Part shown: piece by piece, positions 8,631 through 18,026 of the stretch
Layout: every line of letters begins with the position of its first letter
How positions within the stretch are numbered: position 1 is the stretch's first letter
Assembly: GCA_902522915.1 (NCBI GenBank)
Contig: CABYXQ010000008.1
Coordinates: 1-36,466, forward strand
DNA length: 36,466 nucleotides
Origin: an uncultured Pelagibacteraceae bacterium
GTDB lineage: Bacteria > Pseudomonadota > Alphaproteobacteria > Pelagibacterales > Pelagibacteraceae
Direction: 5' to 3'
Program-made: the position numbers and the translations under genes
Notes under the pieces: model-generated
What the model saw: only the letters and a program-made list of their open reading frames with translations
What the model was told of the DNA's origin: nothing
Database searches by the model: none

Positions 8631-9527
8631 TTAAGATACTTTAATTGATTTATTAACATCTGCTTTTCCAAATAGATAAATGCCAATTGAAACAGCTATT
8701 AAAGAAATTAATACTTTAATAGTAATTAATTCTTTTAAGAATATGTATCCTAATATAACTCCAAAAATTGGAATCAGAAAAGCTACTTGTGCTTGAAATA
8801 TTAAACCATTATTTTTTAGAATTCTAAACCTTAAAAGCCAAGCAACTCCTGTTGGGACAATTCCTAAATAAATAACTGAAATTAATGAGTCTGTTCTTGG
8901 TATTACTTGCCATGGTTGCTCTATAAAACTTACAAGTGGAATTAAAATTATAGTTGCCCAAATCAATATTGATCCAGTTACATTTTCATTCTTTTTTTTA
9001 CTAATTTTTAAAGTCAATAATCCTCCAACTACATAACATGTTGAGCCTAACAAAATTAACAAAGCAGAAAAAAAATTATTTTCGTTAATTAAAAGATTTT
9101 CCGAAAATAAAAAAATAACTCCAAAAAAACCAATTAAAACTCCAAATGTTTTAATTAAATTAAATTTTTCATTTTTAGTATAAAAGTGACTTAGTACAGT
9201 TGCGCTTAATGGTGTAGTAGCCATTAATATTGCAGCCAAATTACTTTGAACGGATTTAACTCCATAAGCAATTAAAAAAAATGGAGCCACTAAATTAATA
9301 AATCCTATCATTGCAAACCAATGCCAATCTTTAGAAAAAGCTTCTATTTTAATATTTTTATAATAACAAAGCAGTAAAACAGGAATCGAACCAAATAAAA
9401 CTCTTAAGAAAGCAATTGTTACAGGTCCAAAAGAATAGGTAGCTATTTTAATATTAAAAAAAGCTGATGCCCAAATTAAAGCTAACAAAGTTAATAAAAA
9501 ATAATCGATTAATTTTGGTTGTCTCAT
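8631..9527 (-). CDS. EamA/DMT superfamily transporter
   Basis: Two 5-TM EamA repeats (LLALIWASAFFNIKIA..., GVAWLLRFRILKNNG...FLKE). Confidence 0.9.
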   Translation of the reverse strand: MRQPKLIDYFLLTLLALIWASAFFNIKIATYSFGPVTIAFLRVLFGSIPVLLLCYYKNIKIEAFSKDWHWFAMIGFINLVAPFFLIAYGVKSVQSNLAAILMATTPLSATVLSHFYTKNEKFNLIKTFGVLIGFFGVIFLFSENLLINENNFFSALLILLGSTCYVVGGLLTLKISKKKNENVTGSILIWATIILIPLVSFIEQPWQVIPRTDSLISVIYLGIVPTGVAWLLRFRILKNNGLIFQAQVAFLIPIFGVILGYIFLKELITIKVLISLIAVSIGIYLFGKADVNKSIKVS

Positions 9528-10006
9528 TCTGCTAGCTCTTCAATCTTTCCATTTGTTAATTTTAATAATTGTTCAAAATTTATCTTAAAAATACAATTTG
9601 GATGTCCTGCGGCTGCAAAAATATCTTCAAATCTAGCTAAATTATTATCAACTAGAATACTAACTTTAGTTAAATGACCTATAGGTGAAACTCCTCCAAT
9701 TGTATACCCTGTAATTTCTTTGACTTGATCTGCATTTGCCATTGAAACATTTTTTTCACCTAAAATTTTTTTGAGTTTATTAAGTGAACACTTTTTGTCA
9801 CCAGATACTAAACACAAAACAAAGGATTTTTCTCTTCTAAAAAGTAAGCTTTTAACTATAGCTCCAACCTTACAACCTAAAGCTGTGGCTGCATCATTTG
9901 CTGTTCTGGCAGTTTGTTCTAAGTACTCTATACATAGATTTTTATCAAATTCCTTTAAAGCCTTTTCCGCTCTTTTAACTGGTTCTTTGTTTAAAATTGG
10001 ATTCAT
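9524..10006 (-). CDS. YbaK/EbsC family aminoacyl-tRNA deacylase-like
   Basis: GCKVGAIVKSLLFR, VSGDKKCSLNKL, GYTIGGVSPIGH. Confidence 0.9.
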   Translation of the reverse strand: MNPILNKEPVKRAEKALKEFDKNLCIEYLEQTARTANDAATALGCKVGAIVKSLLFRREKSFVLCLVSGDKKCSLNKLKKILGEKNVSMANADQVKEITGYTIGGVSPIGHLTKVSILVDNNLARFEDIFAAAGHPNCIFKINFEQLLKLTNGKIEELAE

Positions 10007-10035
10007 AAATTAATTAAGCTAAAAAATTGTTAAAT

Positions 10036-10113
10036 ATTATTGCATAATTACACCACTTATGTGAAAATTGCATAGGTGTTATTTATTAAATAAGCAATAT
10101 TTATCGCAATAAT
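10036..10113 (+). promoter_or_regulatory. Repeat/palindrome-rich glnA leader or operator region
   Basis: ATTATTGC (10036-10043) pairs with GCAATAAT (10106-10113); ACACC (10050-10054) with GGTGT (10075-10079); perfect 15-bp palindrome TTATTTA-T-TAAATAA (10079-10093). Confidence 0.4.
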
Positions 10114-10152
10114 TTTGTTATTTATCACCCACAAAATTATATAGGAGACAAA

Positions 10153-11559
10153 ATGACCGCAGCAAATGTTTTAAAATTTATAAAAGTAAAAGAGGCAGAA
10201 TTTGTAGACTTAAGATTTACTGACCCAAGAGGAAAATTACAACATTTAACAATGGATGCTGGCGTAGTAGACAAAGACATGCTGGATAATGGAGTATTTT
10301 TTGACGGTTCTTCTATTGCTGGTTGGAAAGCTATAAATGAATCTGACATGATATTAAAACCTGATACATCAAGGATGTTTATGGATCCCTTTACATCTCA
10401 TAATACTCTTGTTTTATTTTGCGATATTTTTGATGCTGTTAAAAAAAATCCCTATGAAAGAGATCCAAGAGGAGTAGCAAAAAAAGCTGAAAAATATTTG
10501 AAATCCTCAGGTATTGGCGACAAAGCTTTCTTTGGACCTGAGCCAGAATTTTTTGTTTTTGATGATGTAAAAATTAAAAATGATATGAATGAGTGTGGTT
10601 TTAAAATTGATAGCAAAGAAGGCCCATATAATTCTGGTAAAGAATACGAAAATGGAAACATGGGTCATAGACCTCCAGTAAAGGGTGGTTATTTTCCTGT
10701 TCCTCCAGTTGACAGTGAACAAGACATGCGTGGTGAGTATTTAAAAAATTTAAAGGAAGTTGGAATAAAAGTTGAAAAACATCATCATGAAGTTGCTCCT
10801 AGTCAACACGAGTTAGGTATGTATTTTGGAACTCTTGTTAATCAAGCTGATAATGTTCAATTATATAAATATGTTGTTCAAATGGTTACTCACTCATTTG
10901 GAAAAACAGCTACATTTATGCCAAAACCTGTAGCCGGAGATAACGGTTCTGGTATGCACATTCATCAATCTATTTGGAAAGGCAATACTCCAGTATTTTC
11001 TGGAAATGCATATTCAGGATTATCTCAAACTGCACTTCACTATATTGGTGGTGTTTTGAAACATGCTAAAGCAATTAATGCTTTTGCTAACTCAACAACT
11101 AATAGTTATAAGAGACTAGTCCCAGGATTTGAAGCTCCAGTTCTTCTTGCATATTCAGCTAGAAATAGATCTGCTTCATGTAGAATACCTATTACTCTAA
11201 GTAAAAAAGGTGCAAGATGTGAAATAAGATTTCCTGATGCTTCAGGAAACCCTTATTTAACTTTTGCAGCAATGCTAATGGCTGGTATTGATGGAATAAA
11301 AAAAAAAATCAACCCAGGGAAATCCTTTGATAAAGACTTATATGAATTACCTGCCAAAGAAGTTGAAAAAATTCCAACAGTATGTGGCTCGTTAAGAGAA
11401 GCAATGGAAAGCTTAGACAAGGATAGGGATTTTTTAACTCAAGGTGGAGTATTTACTGACGATCAAATTGATGCATATATTGCACTTAAGTTTGAGGAGA
11501 TTCATAAATTTGAACACGCACCTCATCCAGTAGAGTTTGAAATGTACTATAGTAGTTAA
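10153..11559 (+). CDS. glnA: Type I glutamine synthetase
   Basis: FDGSSIAGWKAINESDM, GDNGSGMHIHQSIWK, RSASCRIP; AGGAG RBS at 10142; adenylylation-region Tyr retained (DLYELP). Confidence 0.97.
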   Translation: MTAANVLKFIKVKEAEFVDLRFTDPRGKLQHLTMDAGVVDKDMLDNGVFFDGSSIAGWKAINESDMILKPDTSRMFMDPFTSHNTLVLFCDIFDAVKKNPYERDPRGVAKKAEKYLKSSGIGDKAFFGPEPEFFVFDDVKIKNDMNECGFKIDSKEGPYNSGKEYENGNMGHRPPVKGGYFPVPPVDSEQDMRGEYLKNLKEVGIKVEKHHHEVAPSQHELGMYFGTLVNQADNVQLYKYVVQMVTHSFGKTATFMPKPVAGDNGSGMHIHQSIWKGNTPVFSGNAYSGLSQTALHYIGGVLKHAKAINAFANSTTNSYKRLVPGFEAPVLLAYSARNRSASCRIPITLSKKGARCEIRFPDASGNPYLTFAAMLMAGIDGIKKKINPGKSFDKDLYELPAKEVEKIPTVCGSLREAMESLDKDRDFLTQGGVFTDDQIDAYIALKFEEIHKFEHAPHPVEFEMYYSS

Positions 11560-11567
11560 ATACTAAA

Positions 11568-11738
11568 TTACTGTCTAGTTGTTGCAATCGTATTTTTGTT
11601 AATGCCTTTTTTAACTACGTAGTCCTGCGTGCCATTGGCACCCGTATTAACCTCTTTACGTAGATCTTTAAAAAACGTTTTTTCTTTCAAAGAATCTTTA
11701 AGGTTTTTAACAAGATTTTTAAATTCAAATTTATTCAT
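11568..11738 (-). CDS. Small unannotated ORF, 56 aa: MNKFEFKNLVKNLKDSLKEKTFFKDLRKEVNTGANGTQDYVVKKGINKNTIATTRQ
   Basis: Read manually on the minus strand; ATG to TAA uninterrupted; not on the supplied ORF track (below length cutoff). Fills the otherwise unexplained gap between glnA and the suf operon; stops 8 nt short of the glnA stop, like other convergent pairs here. Confidence 0.55.
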   Translation of the reverse strand: MNKFEFKNLVKNLKDSLKEKTFFKDLRKEVNTGANGTQDYVVKKGINKNTIATTRQ

Positions 11739-11758
11739 AACTAAACTTTATCTTAGAT

Positions 11759-11776
11759 ATGCAAATTATGCAAATC
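11759..11776. repeat. Tandem 9-bp repeat ATGCAAATT ATGCAAATC upstream of the 56-aa ORF
   Basis: Direct reading of 11759-11776; the spacer between sufA and the small ORF. Confidence 0.5.
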
Positions 11777-11804
11777 AGGTATGTTCAAAATGGGATTATT
11801 TTAT

Positions 11805-12140
11805 TTATGATGTTTTAAATGACTCTCCACAACCACAACGCTCAGTTTCATTAGGATTATTAAAAACAAAAGATGAAGATAATTCATCTTTCTTATAATC
11901 CATTTCAGTCCCTAGAAGGTACATTATAGCAGCAGAATCAACAAAAACTTTAACACCTTTATCCTCAATAACTTCATCGTTAGGATTTACCTCTTTAGTA
12001 TATTCCATAACATAAGACATTCCAGCACAACCCCCTGTTTTAACAGAAACTCTTACTCCAAGTGAATCTTTTTGAGCATAAGACATTATTTCTTTAATCC
12101 TTAATGCTGCATTGTCACTTAATTTAATAATAGGATTCAT
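11805..12140 (-). CDS. sufA: HesB/IscA-type Fe-S assembly protein (SufA-like)
   Basis: VKTGGCAGMSYVMEY and C-terminal CGCGESF; in suf operon. Confidence 0.9.
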   Translation of the reverse strand: MNPIIKLSDNAALRIKEIMSYAQKDSLGVRVSVKTGGCAGMSYVMEYTKEVNPNDEVIEDKGVKVFVDSAAIMYLLGTEMDYKKDELSSSFVFNNPNETERCGCGESFKTS

Positions 12141-12439
12141 TACAAGTTTAACTCCAATTTAGCTGCCTCTGACATCATATCTTTAGTCCAAGGAGGATCC
12201 CATACCAATTCAAGATCAACATCGTCTATACCTTCAACTTGCATTACTCCCTCTTTAACTTCTTTAGGTAAACTTTCAGCAACGGGGCAATTAGGTGTTG
12301 TTAGTGTCATTTTAATCTTAGCAAAATTATCATTTTCAACTTTTATATCATAAATTAAACCTAATTCATAAATATTAACTGGTAGCTCTGGATCGTAAAT
12401 TTTTCTAATCTCTTCAATAATTTGATCTTTTTTGCTCAT
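12140..12439 (-). CDS. sufT: SufT-like MIP18/DUF59 family Fe-S assembly factor
   Basis: EEIRKIYDPELPVNIYELGLIYDI, TTPNCPVAESLP, LVWDPPWTKDMMSE. Confidence 0.9.
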   Translation of the reverse strand: MSKKDQIIEEIRKIYDPELPVNIYELGLIYDIKVENDNFAKIKMTLTTPNCPVAESLPKEVKEGVMQVEGIDDVDLELVWDPPWTKDMMSEAAKLELNL

Positions 12440-12445
12440 ATCAAT

Positions 12446-12910
12446 CTAATTTTCTGTTTTAACCAATTCTTTTTTATTTTCAAATGCAGAAATAAGAGTG
12501 TGCCATGATAAAGTTGCACATTTAACTCTCATTGGGTATTGCTTCACTCCTGATAAACACATCAATTTTGTTTTTTCATCATCACCCAAATTTTCTGATC
12601 TTAATTGAGGATTTTTTTTTATCATTCCTAGAAAATCTTCTATAATTTCTTTAGCTTCGTCTTCATTTTTTCCTTTAATTAAATCTGTCATAATAGATGC
12701 TGATGCCATTGAAATAGCACATCCACTTCCTTCAAAGGAAATACCTTCAACAATTTTTTGTCCATTTAATTTCAAGAAAACATGAACATTGTCGCCGCAT
12801 AACGGGTTATGTCCTTTTGCATCTTTATTAAAACCATCTGTCTTACCAAGATTTCTTGGATTTTGACCATGTTCTAATATTATTTCTTGATATAGTTCTT
12901 TTAAGTTCAT
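12446..12910 (-). CDS. sufU: SufU-like Fe-S scaffold/sulfur transfer protein
   Basis: LYQEIILEHGQNPRN, PLCGDNVHVFLKL, GSGCAISMASASIMTD, RVKCATLSWHTL. Confidence 0.9.
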   Translation of the reverse strand: MNLKELYQEIILEHGQNPRNLGKTDGFNKDAKGHNPLCGDNVHVFLKLNGQKIVEGISFEGSGCAISMASASIMTDLIKGKNEDEAKEIIEDFLGMIKKNPQLRSENLGDDEKTKLMCLSGVKQYPMRVKCATLSWHTLISAFENKKELVKTEN

Positions 12911-14127
12911 TTCAGATTAAATATTTTTTTACAATTATTTATTGCATCATCAAGTTTATCAAGATCATCTTTGGTATTATAAATTCCCACAGATGCCCTT
13001 GAGCTTGCAGGGATATTCAATTTATCATGAAGTATTTGACAACAATGATGTCCTGCTCTTATTGCAACACCATCTTCATCTAATATGGTTGCTACATCAT
13101 GAGGATGAATTCCTTCAATCGTAAATGACAAAACTCCGCCTTTATTTTTTGGATTACCAATTAATTTAACTGAATTATTTTTTTTTAATAGCTCTTGTCC
13201 GTATTCTATTAATTCTGCTTCATGTTTAACCACATTATCTATTCCGATACTCTCTAAAAACTTAATGGACTGATCAAAAGCTATAACTTGTGCTGTAGCC
13301 ATAGTTCCAGCTTCATATTTATTAGGTAAATCACCGTAAGAAATTCTATCTTTTTTAACTTCATTAATCATGCCTCCACCACCTTGATAAGGTGGCAATT
13401 CTTCTAGCCATTTTTTTTTGCCATATAAAACTCCTAGACCAGTTGGGCCATACATTTTATGACATGAAATTGCATAAAAATCACAATCCAAATCTTGCAT
13501 ATCTAATCTTAAATGAGGTGCCCCCTGGCAACCATCTACCACAACAATTATACCTTTAGAGTGTGCCAACTCAGTGATCTCTTTGATTGGAAGAATCGCT
13601 CCTGTAACATTTGATAAATGAGTAACTGAGATAATCTTTGTTTTAGAAGTTATTTTTTTTTCAATTTCTTCTAAAGTTATCTCGCCCTCTTCATTAATTT
13701 CAGCAAAACTTATTTTAATATTTTTTGATTTCCTTAAAAAATGCCATGGTACATAATTAGAATGATGCTCTAATTCAGTAATAAGAATTTCGTCCCCTTC
13801 TTGTAAATAATTTTGACCTAAAGTATTGGCAACAAGATTAAGTGCTTCTGTTGCACCTTTGGTAAATACAATTTCATTTTTATCTTTTGCATTAATAAAT
13901 CTTTGAACTGAGGTTCTAGTATTTTCATATAAATTAGTAGCTGCTACAGCAAGATAATGAACGCTTCTTCCAACATTCGAGAATTGTTTTGTATAAAATT
14001 CATTAATTCTATCAATTACAACTTTTGGTTTTTGAGAAGAATTTGCGCTATCTAAATAAACTAAATCGTTATTTTGAATTTTTTCATCAAATATTGGAAA
14101 TTCTTTTTTAACTAAATCTATATTCAT
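12907..14127 (-). CDS. sufS: Cysteine desulfurase SufS
   Basis: ATEALNLVA, ITELEHHSN, SCHKMYGPTGLGVLYG (PLP Lys), RAGHHCCQ. Confidence 0.96.
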   Translation of the reverse strand: MNIDLVKKEFPIFDEKIQNNDLVYLDSANSSQKPKVVIDRINEFYTKQFSNVGRSVHYLAVAATNLYENTRTSVQRFINAKDKNEIVFTKGATEALNLVANTLGQNYLQEGDEILITELEHHSNYVPWHFLRKSKNIKISFAEINEEGEITLEEIEKKITSKTKIISVTHLSNVTGAILPIKEITELAHSKGIIVVVDGCQGAPHLRLDMQDLDCDFYAISCHKMYGPTGLGVLYGKKKWLEELPPYQGGGGMINEVKKDRISYGDLPNKYEAGTMATAQVIAFDQSIKFLESIGIDNVVKHEAELIEYGQELLKKNNSVKLIGNPKNKGGVLSFTIEGIHPHDVATILDEDGVAIRAGHHCCQILHDKLNIPASSRASVGIYNTKDDLDKLDDAINNCKKIFNLK

Positions 14128-15371
14128 TCTTTTATTCCAATCATATTTTTAATTAAATTTTTTATTTCCGAGTCAGTGATTTTTTCAACTACATCCAGTA
14201 AAAAACCATTAATTAATAGTTCTCTTGATTGATGATAGTTTAATCCTCTAGTCATCAGATAGAAAATTGCGTTTTCATTTAAACTACCTGATGAAGATCC
14301 ATGCGAACACTTTACGTCGTCAGCATAAATTTCTAATTCTGGTTTAGCATTAAACTCTGAATCTTTATTTAACAATATTGCTTTACTTAGTTGATATCCA
14401 TCTGTTTTCTGAGCTTTTGAATTAACAAATATTTTTCCTTGATACGCTGCTTTAGAACTTTCTTCTAAAACACTTTTAATTAGTTGATAGCTTTTCGTGT
14501 TTTCAGTTAAATGATTTATTATTGTTCTAATTTCATGATGTTTATCATTATTGAGAGAGAGAATACCATTAACAAAAGCTGAAGAGTATTCTCCATTTAG
14601 ATTACAATTAATTTCATTTTTAAAGAAATTCGATCCTGAAGATAAAATAAATGTTTCCGAAATACTATTTTTGTCTTGCTGAATATTATTAAAGGAATAT
14701 TTAATATTTTTATTTTCGAATTTATCTACTTTGTAATTTTTTAAAACCGAATTTTCTTTTAAATCAAAGTTGTAAAAAATGTTTAGAAAATTTTTTTCTG
14801 AAGTATCGTTGAATAAATCAATTAGCCTTAAAGAACTATCTTTATCCAGTTCAAAATTTAATCTTAAATTTATATTTTTAGACCAAATTTTAGAGTTGGT
14901 TGTGTGATATATAATAAGTGGTTTTGAAAACTGATACCCCTTTTTAACAAGTATTTTAAAAGATTTGTTAGTAAAGGCATTATTTAAGTCGGATAAGGAA
15001 TTATTATTATTAAATTTATTAATACTTTCTGACTGATCAATTATTTCTATTTTATCTTTCTTTTCATAATCAAAATCAATTTTTTCAATTCTGCCATTAA
15101 TAAAGACTATTTTGTTGTGTTCTAGTCCATCTACGAATACTGATGTATCAACTTTATTAGTAGATGTATAATCACTATAAAAACTTAGTTCCCCAATATT
15201 TTTTTTTATTATTTGATTAAGATCTGAAAATTTCCACTCTTCTTCTCTTCTATTTGGAAATCCTCTATTTATAAAATTATCTAAATAAAATTTTTTTATT
15301 TCAATATCTTTTTGAGATAAACTTAAATTTTTAATAATATTATTAAAATCTTTTTGTAATTGCTCTTTCAT
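14124..15371 (-). CDS. sufD: Fe-S assembly protein SufD
   Basis: FPNRREEEWKFSDL, DVKCSHGSSSGSLNENAIFYLMTRGL; operon position. Confidence 0.93.
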   Translation of the reverse strand: MKEQLQKDFNNIIKNLSLSQKDIEIKKFYLDNFINRGFPNRREEEWKFSDLNQIIKKNIGELSFYSDYTSTNKVDTSVFVDGLEHNKIVFINGRIEKIDFDYEKKDKIEIIDQSESINKFNNNNSLSDLNNAFTNKSFKILVKKGYQFSKPLIIYHTTNSKIWSKNINLRLNFELDKDSSLRLIDLFNDTSEKNFLNIFYNFDLKENSVLKNYKVDKFENKNIKYSFNNIQQDKNSISETFILSSGSNFFKNEINCNLNGEYSSAFVNGILSLNNDKHHEIRTIINHLTENTKSYQLIKSVLEESSKAAYQGKIFVNSKAQKTDGYQLSKAILLNKDSEFNAKPELEIYADDVKCSHGSSSGSLNENAIFYLMTRGLNYHQSRELLINGFLLDVVEKITDSEIKNLIKNMIGIKE

Positions 15372-16106
15372 TTAGTGAAAACTTTCATACCCCCTTTTTT
15401 CTAATTCTAAGGCTAAGTCTGCGTCTCCAGATTTAACAATTTTTCCATTCATTAAAACATGAACAAAATCAGGTTTAATGTAATCAAGTAATCTTTGATA
15501 ATGTGTAATTATTAAAAATGATTTTTTATCATCTCTTAATGTATTAACTCCATTAGCTACAATTTTTAAAGCATCAATATCTAGACCTGAATCTGTTTCA
15601 TCTAAAATTGATAATTTTGGTGCCAATAATGACATTTGTAAAATTTCATTTTTCTTTTTTTCTCCACCTGAGAAACCAACATTGAGTTGTCGATTTAATT
15701 TCTCTTCATCAAATTTGAGTTCTTGTGATTTTTTTTTTACCAGCTTTAAAAATTCTATAGCGTCAAGCTCTTTTTCACCTCTTGCTTTCCTCACTGCGTT
15801 TAGAGAAGTCTTTAAAAATATATTAGTGTTAACTCCTGGAATTTCTAGAGGATATTGAAAAGCTAAAAAAATACCTTTGTGTGCTCTTTCTTCTGTCTCA
15901 AGTTCAAATAAATCTTTTTCTTCAAAAAGAACTTCTCCTGAGATTTCATAACCTTTTTTTCCTGACAAAATATTTGATAACGTACTTTTACCAGATCCAT
16001 TTGGACCCATTATAGCATGCACTTCTCCAGGATTAATATTGAGAGAAAATTCTTTCAAAATTTCTTTGTTGTCTATCTTTGCGTTTAATTTATTTATTTT
16101 TAACAC
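15372..16106 (-). CDS. sufC: Fe-S assembly ATPase SufC
   Basis: Walker A GPNGSGKST, VGFSGGEKKKNEI, LDETDSGLDIDAL. Confidence 0.97.
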   Translation of the reverse strand: MLKINKLNAKIDNKEILKEFSLNINPGEVHAIMGPNGSGKSTLSNILSGKKGYEISGEVLFEEKDLFELETEERAHKGIFLAFQYPLEIPGVNTNIFLKTSLNAVRKARGEKELDAIEFLKLVKKKSQELKFDEEKLNRQLNVGFSGGEKKKNEILQMSLLAPKLSILDETDSGLDIDALKIVANGVNTLRDDKKSFLIITHYQRLLDYIKPDFVHVLMNGKIVKSGDADLALELEKRGYESFH

Positions 16107-17548
16107 TAACCAACACTTCCCTCTAAACTGATACCTACAAGCTTTTGAGCTTCAACTGCAAATTCCATTGGTAGCTGCTGTAGAACTTCTTTGCAAAATC
16201 CATTGACAATCAGTCCAACAGCCTCTTCCGCGCTCAGGCCCCGTTGTTGACAATAGTGTAATTGCTCTTCACTAATCTTTGAAGTTGTTGCCTCGTGAGC
16301 AATGCTTGATTCAGAATTTTTATTCTTAATATACGGAACTGTATGTGCTCCACATTTATTTCCCATTAATAATGAGTCACATTGAGTATAATTGTTAGAA
16401 TTTGAGGCTTTAGATGAAATGTCGACAAGACCTCTGTATGTCATATCAGAAAATCCAGCACTTATTCCTTTAGAAATAATCTTACTTTTTGTATTTTTAC
16501 CCAGATGGATCATTTTAGTTCCTGTGTCTGCTTTTTGATAATTATTAGTAATCGCTATTGAATAAAATTCACCTACTGAATTATCTCCTTTTAAAATACA
16601 ACTTGGATATTTCCAAGTAATGGCTGAACCTGTTTCAACTTGAGTCCAAGAAATTTTAGAATTTTTACCTTTACATAGTCCTCTCTTAGTTACAAAATTA
16701 TAAATTCCACCTTTTCCATCTTTATCACCAGGATACCAATTTTGAACGGTTGAATATTTTATTTCTGCTTCATCAAGTGCTATCAATTCTACATTTGCAG
16801 CATGTAATTGATTTTCGTCTCTCATGGGTGCCGTACAACCCTCTAAATAACTAACGTAACTTCTTTTATCTGCAACAATTAAAGTTCTTTCAAACTGTCC
16901 TGTATTTGTAGCATTTATTCTAAAGTAGGTTGATAATTCCATCGGACATCTTACACCTTCAGGTATATATGCAAATGAACCATCAGTAAAAACTGCAGAA
17001 TTAAGCGTTGCAAAAAAATGATCTGTTGTTGGAATTACAGATCCTAAATATTTTTTTACTAATTCAGGATGATTTTGAATAGCCTCTGATATAGGACAAA
17101 AGATAATTCCTAGTTTAGATAATTCTTCTCTGAAAGTTGTAGCAACTGAGACTGAGTCAAATACTGCATCTACAGCAATACCGTTTAACCTTGCCTGTTC
17201 TTGAAGGGGGATACCTAGTTTTTTATATGTCTCTAAAAGTTTTGGATCTAATTCATCTAAACTTTTAGGTTTATCATCCATACTTTTGGGTGCTGAATAA
17301 TAATATAAATCTTGATAATCGATCTTTGGATACTTTGGTTTTTGCCAGTCTGGTTCTTTTAACTGTTTAAATCTTTCAAATGCTTTAAGTCTAAAATCAA
17401 GCATCCATTTAGGTTCTTTTTTTATATTTGAAATAAATTTAATTACCTCTTCGCTTAAACCTTTTGGAGCTTTAGTGCTTTCAATATCAGTTGAAAAACC
17501 ATACTTATAGTCTTTTAAATTATCAATTTCTTTTTGTCTTTGATCCAT
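16106..17548 (-). CDS. sufB: Fe-S assembly protein SufB
   Basis: [71 protein letters not shown]. Confidence 0.97.
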   Translation of the reverse strand: MDQRQKEIDNLKDYKYGFSTDIESTKAPKGLSEEVIKFISNIKKEPKWMLDFRLKAFERFKQLKEPDWQKPKYPKIDYQDLYYYSAPKSMDDKPKSLDELDPKLLETYKKLGIPLQEQARLNGIAVDAVFDSVSVATTFREELSKLGIIFCPISEAIQNHPELVKKYLGSVIPTTDHFFATLNSAVFTDGSFAYIPEGVRCPMELSTYFRINATNTGQFERTLIVADKRSYVSYLEGCTAPMRDENQLHAANVELIALDEAEIKYSTVQNWYPGDKDGKGGIYNFVTKRGLCKGKNSKISWTQVETGSAITWKYPSCILKGDNSVGEFYSIAITNNYQKADTGTKMIHLGKNTKSKIISKGISAGFSDMTYRGLVDISSKASNSNNYTQCDSLLMGNKCGAHTVPYIKNKNSESSIAHEATTSKISEEQLHYCQQRGLSAEEAVGLIVNGFCKEVLQQLPMEFAVEAQKLVGISLEGSVG

Positions 17549-17549
17549 T

Positions 17550-17975
17550 TTATGTTCTTTGTTCTATGTTATTTTTTAATAAATCTTCTAAGCTTTTTTT
17601 TTCAAAAAATGTATTAATATGAGTTTCTAATTCGTCCCAAAGATTATGAGTTACACACTTGGTTGCTTTACCATTACATCCTTTTTTAGATTCTTTTTTA
17701 CATTGTACAGTTTTAACTTTTTCATCAACTGCATGAAATATATTGGTAAGTTTTATTTCATTTGGTTTTTTTGATAAAACATATCCTCCTTGAGTCCCTC
17801 TTATACTTTTAACAATTTGATCTTTTTTTAATTTAGAAAAAATTTGCTCAAGGTAATCCAATGATATGCCTTGACGTAAAGAAATATCTCTTAATGAGAC
17901 AGGATTGATATTGTCAAACCTTGCAAGATCTACCAATGCCATTACAGCATATCTACCTTTAGATGTTAATTTCAT
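17550..17975 (-). CDS. iscR: Rrf2 family transcriptional regulator IscR
   Basis: [29 protein letters not shown], three Cys plus CVTHNLW His; first gene of suf operon. Confidence 0.93.
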   Translation of the reverse strand: MKLTSKGRYAVMALVDLARFDNINPVSLRDISLRQGISLDYLEQIFSKLKKDQIVKSIRGTQGGYVLSKKPNEIKLTNIFHAVDEKVKTVQCKKESKKGCNGKATKCVTHNLWDELETHINTFFEKKSLEDLLKNNIEQRT

Positions 17976-17998
17976 AATACCCTTTAAATTGTGGGATT

Positions 17999-18026
17999 TT
18001 TATACATACCTGACTAAATTGGTCAA
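17999..18026 (-). promoter_or_regulatory. Predicted iscR-suf promoter (-35 TTGACC, 16-bp spacer, -10 TATAAA on minus strand)
   Basis: Minus strand: TTGACC (18026-18021) AATTTAGTCAGGTATG TATAAA (18004-17999), about 24 nt upstream of the iscR start codon. Confidence 0.6.

Noticed and set aside
9771-10013. Plus-strand 80-aa ORF
   Set aside because: Antisense to the YbaK-like gene.
10137-10722. Minus-strand ORFs at 10137-10349, 10452-10661 and 10507-10722
   Set aside because: Antisense to glnA, which is unambiguous.
11777-11790. Second IscR box upstream of the 56-aa ORF (minus-strand ATACCTGA)
   Set aside because: Only one 8-bp half-site matches; the second half is absent.
11629-11898. ORF-track 89-aa plus-strand ORF
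   Set aside because: Overlaps sufA antisense and the 56-aa minus-strand ORF; composition is not protein-like and it is incompatible with the suf operon end.
12942-13124. Plus-strand 60-aa ORF
   Set aside because: Antisense to sufS; His/Leu-rich shadow frame.
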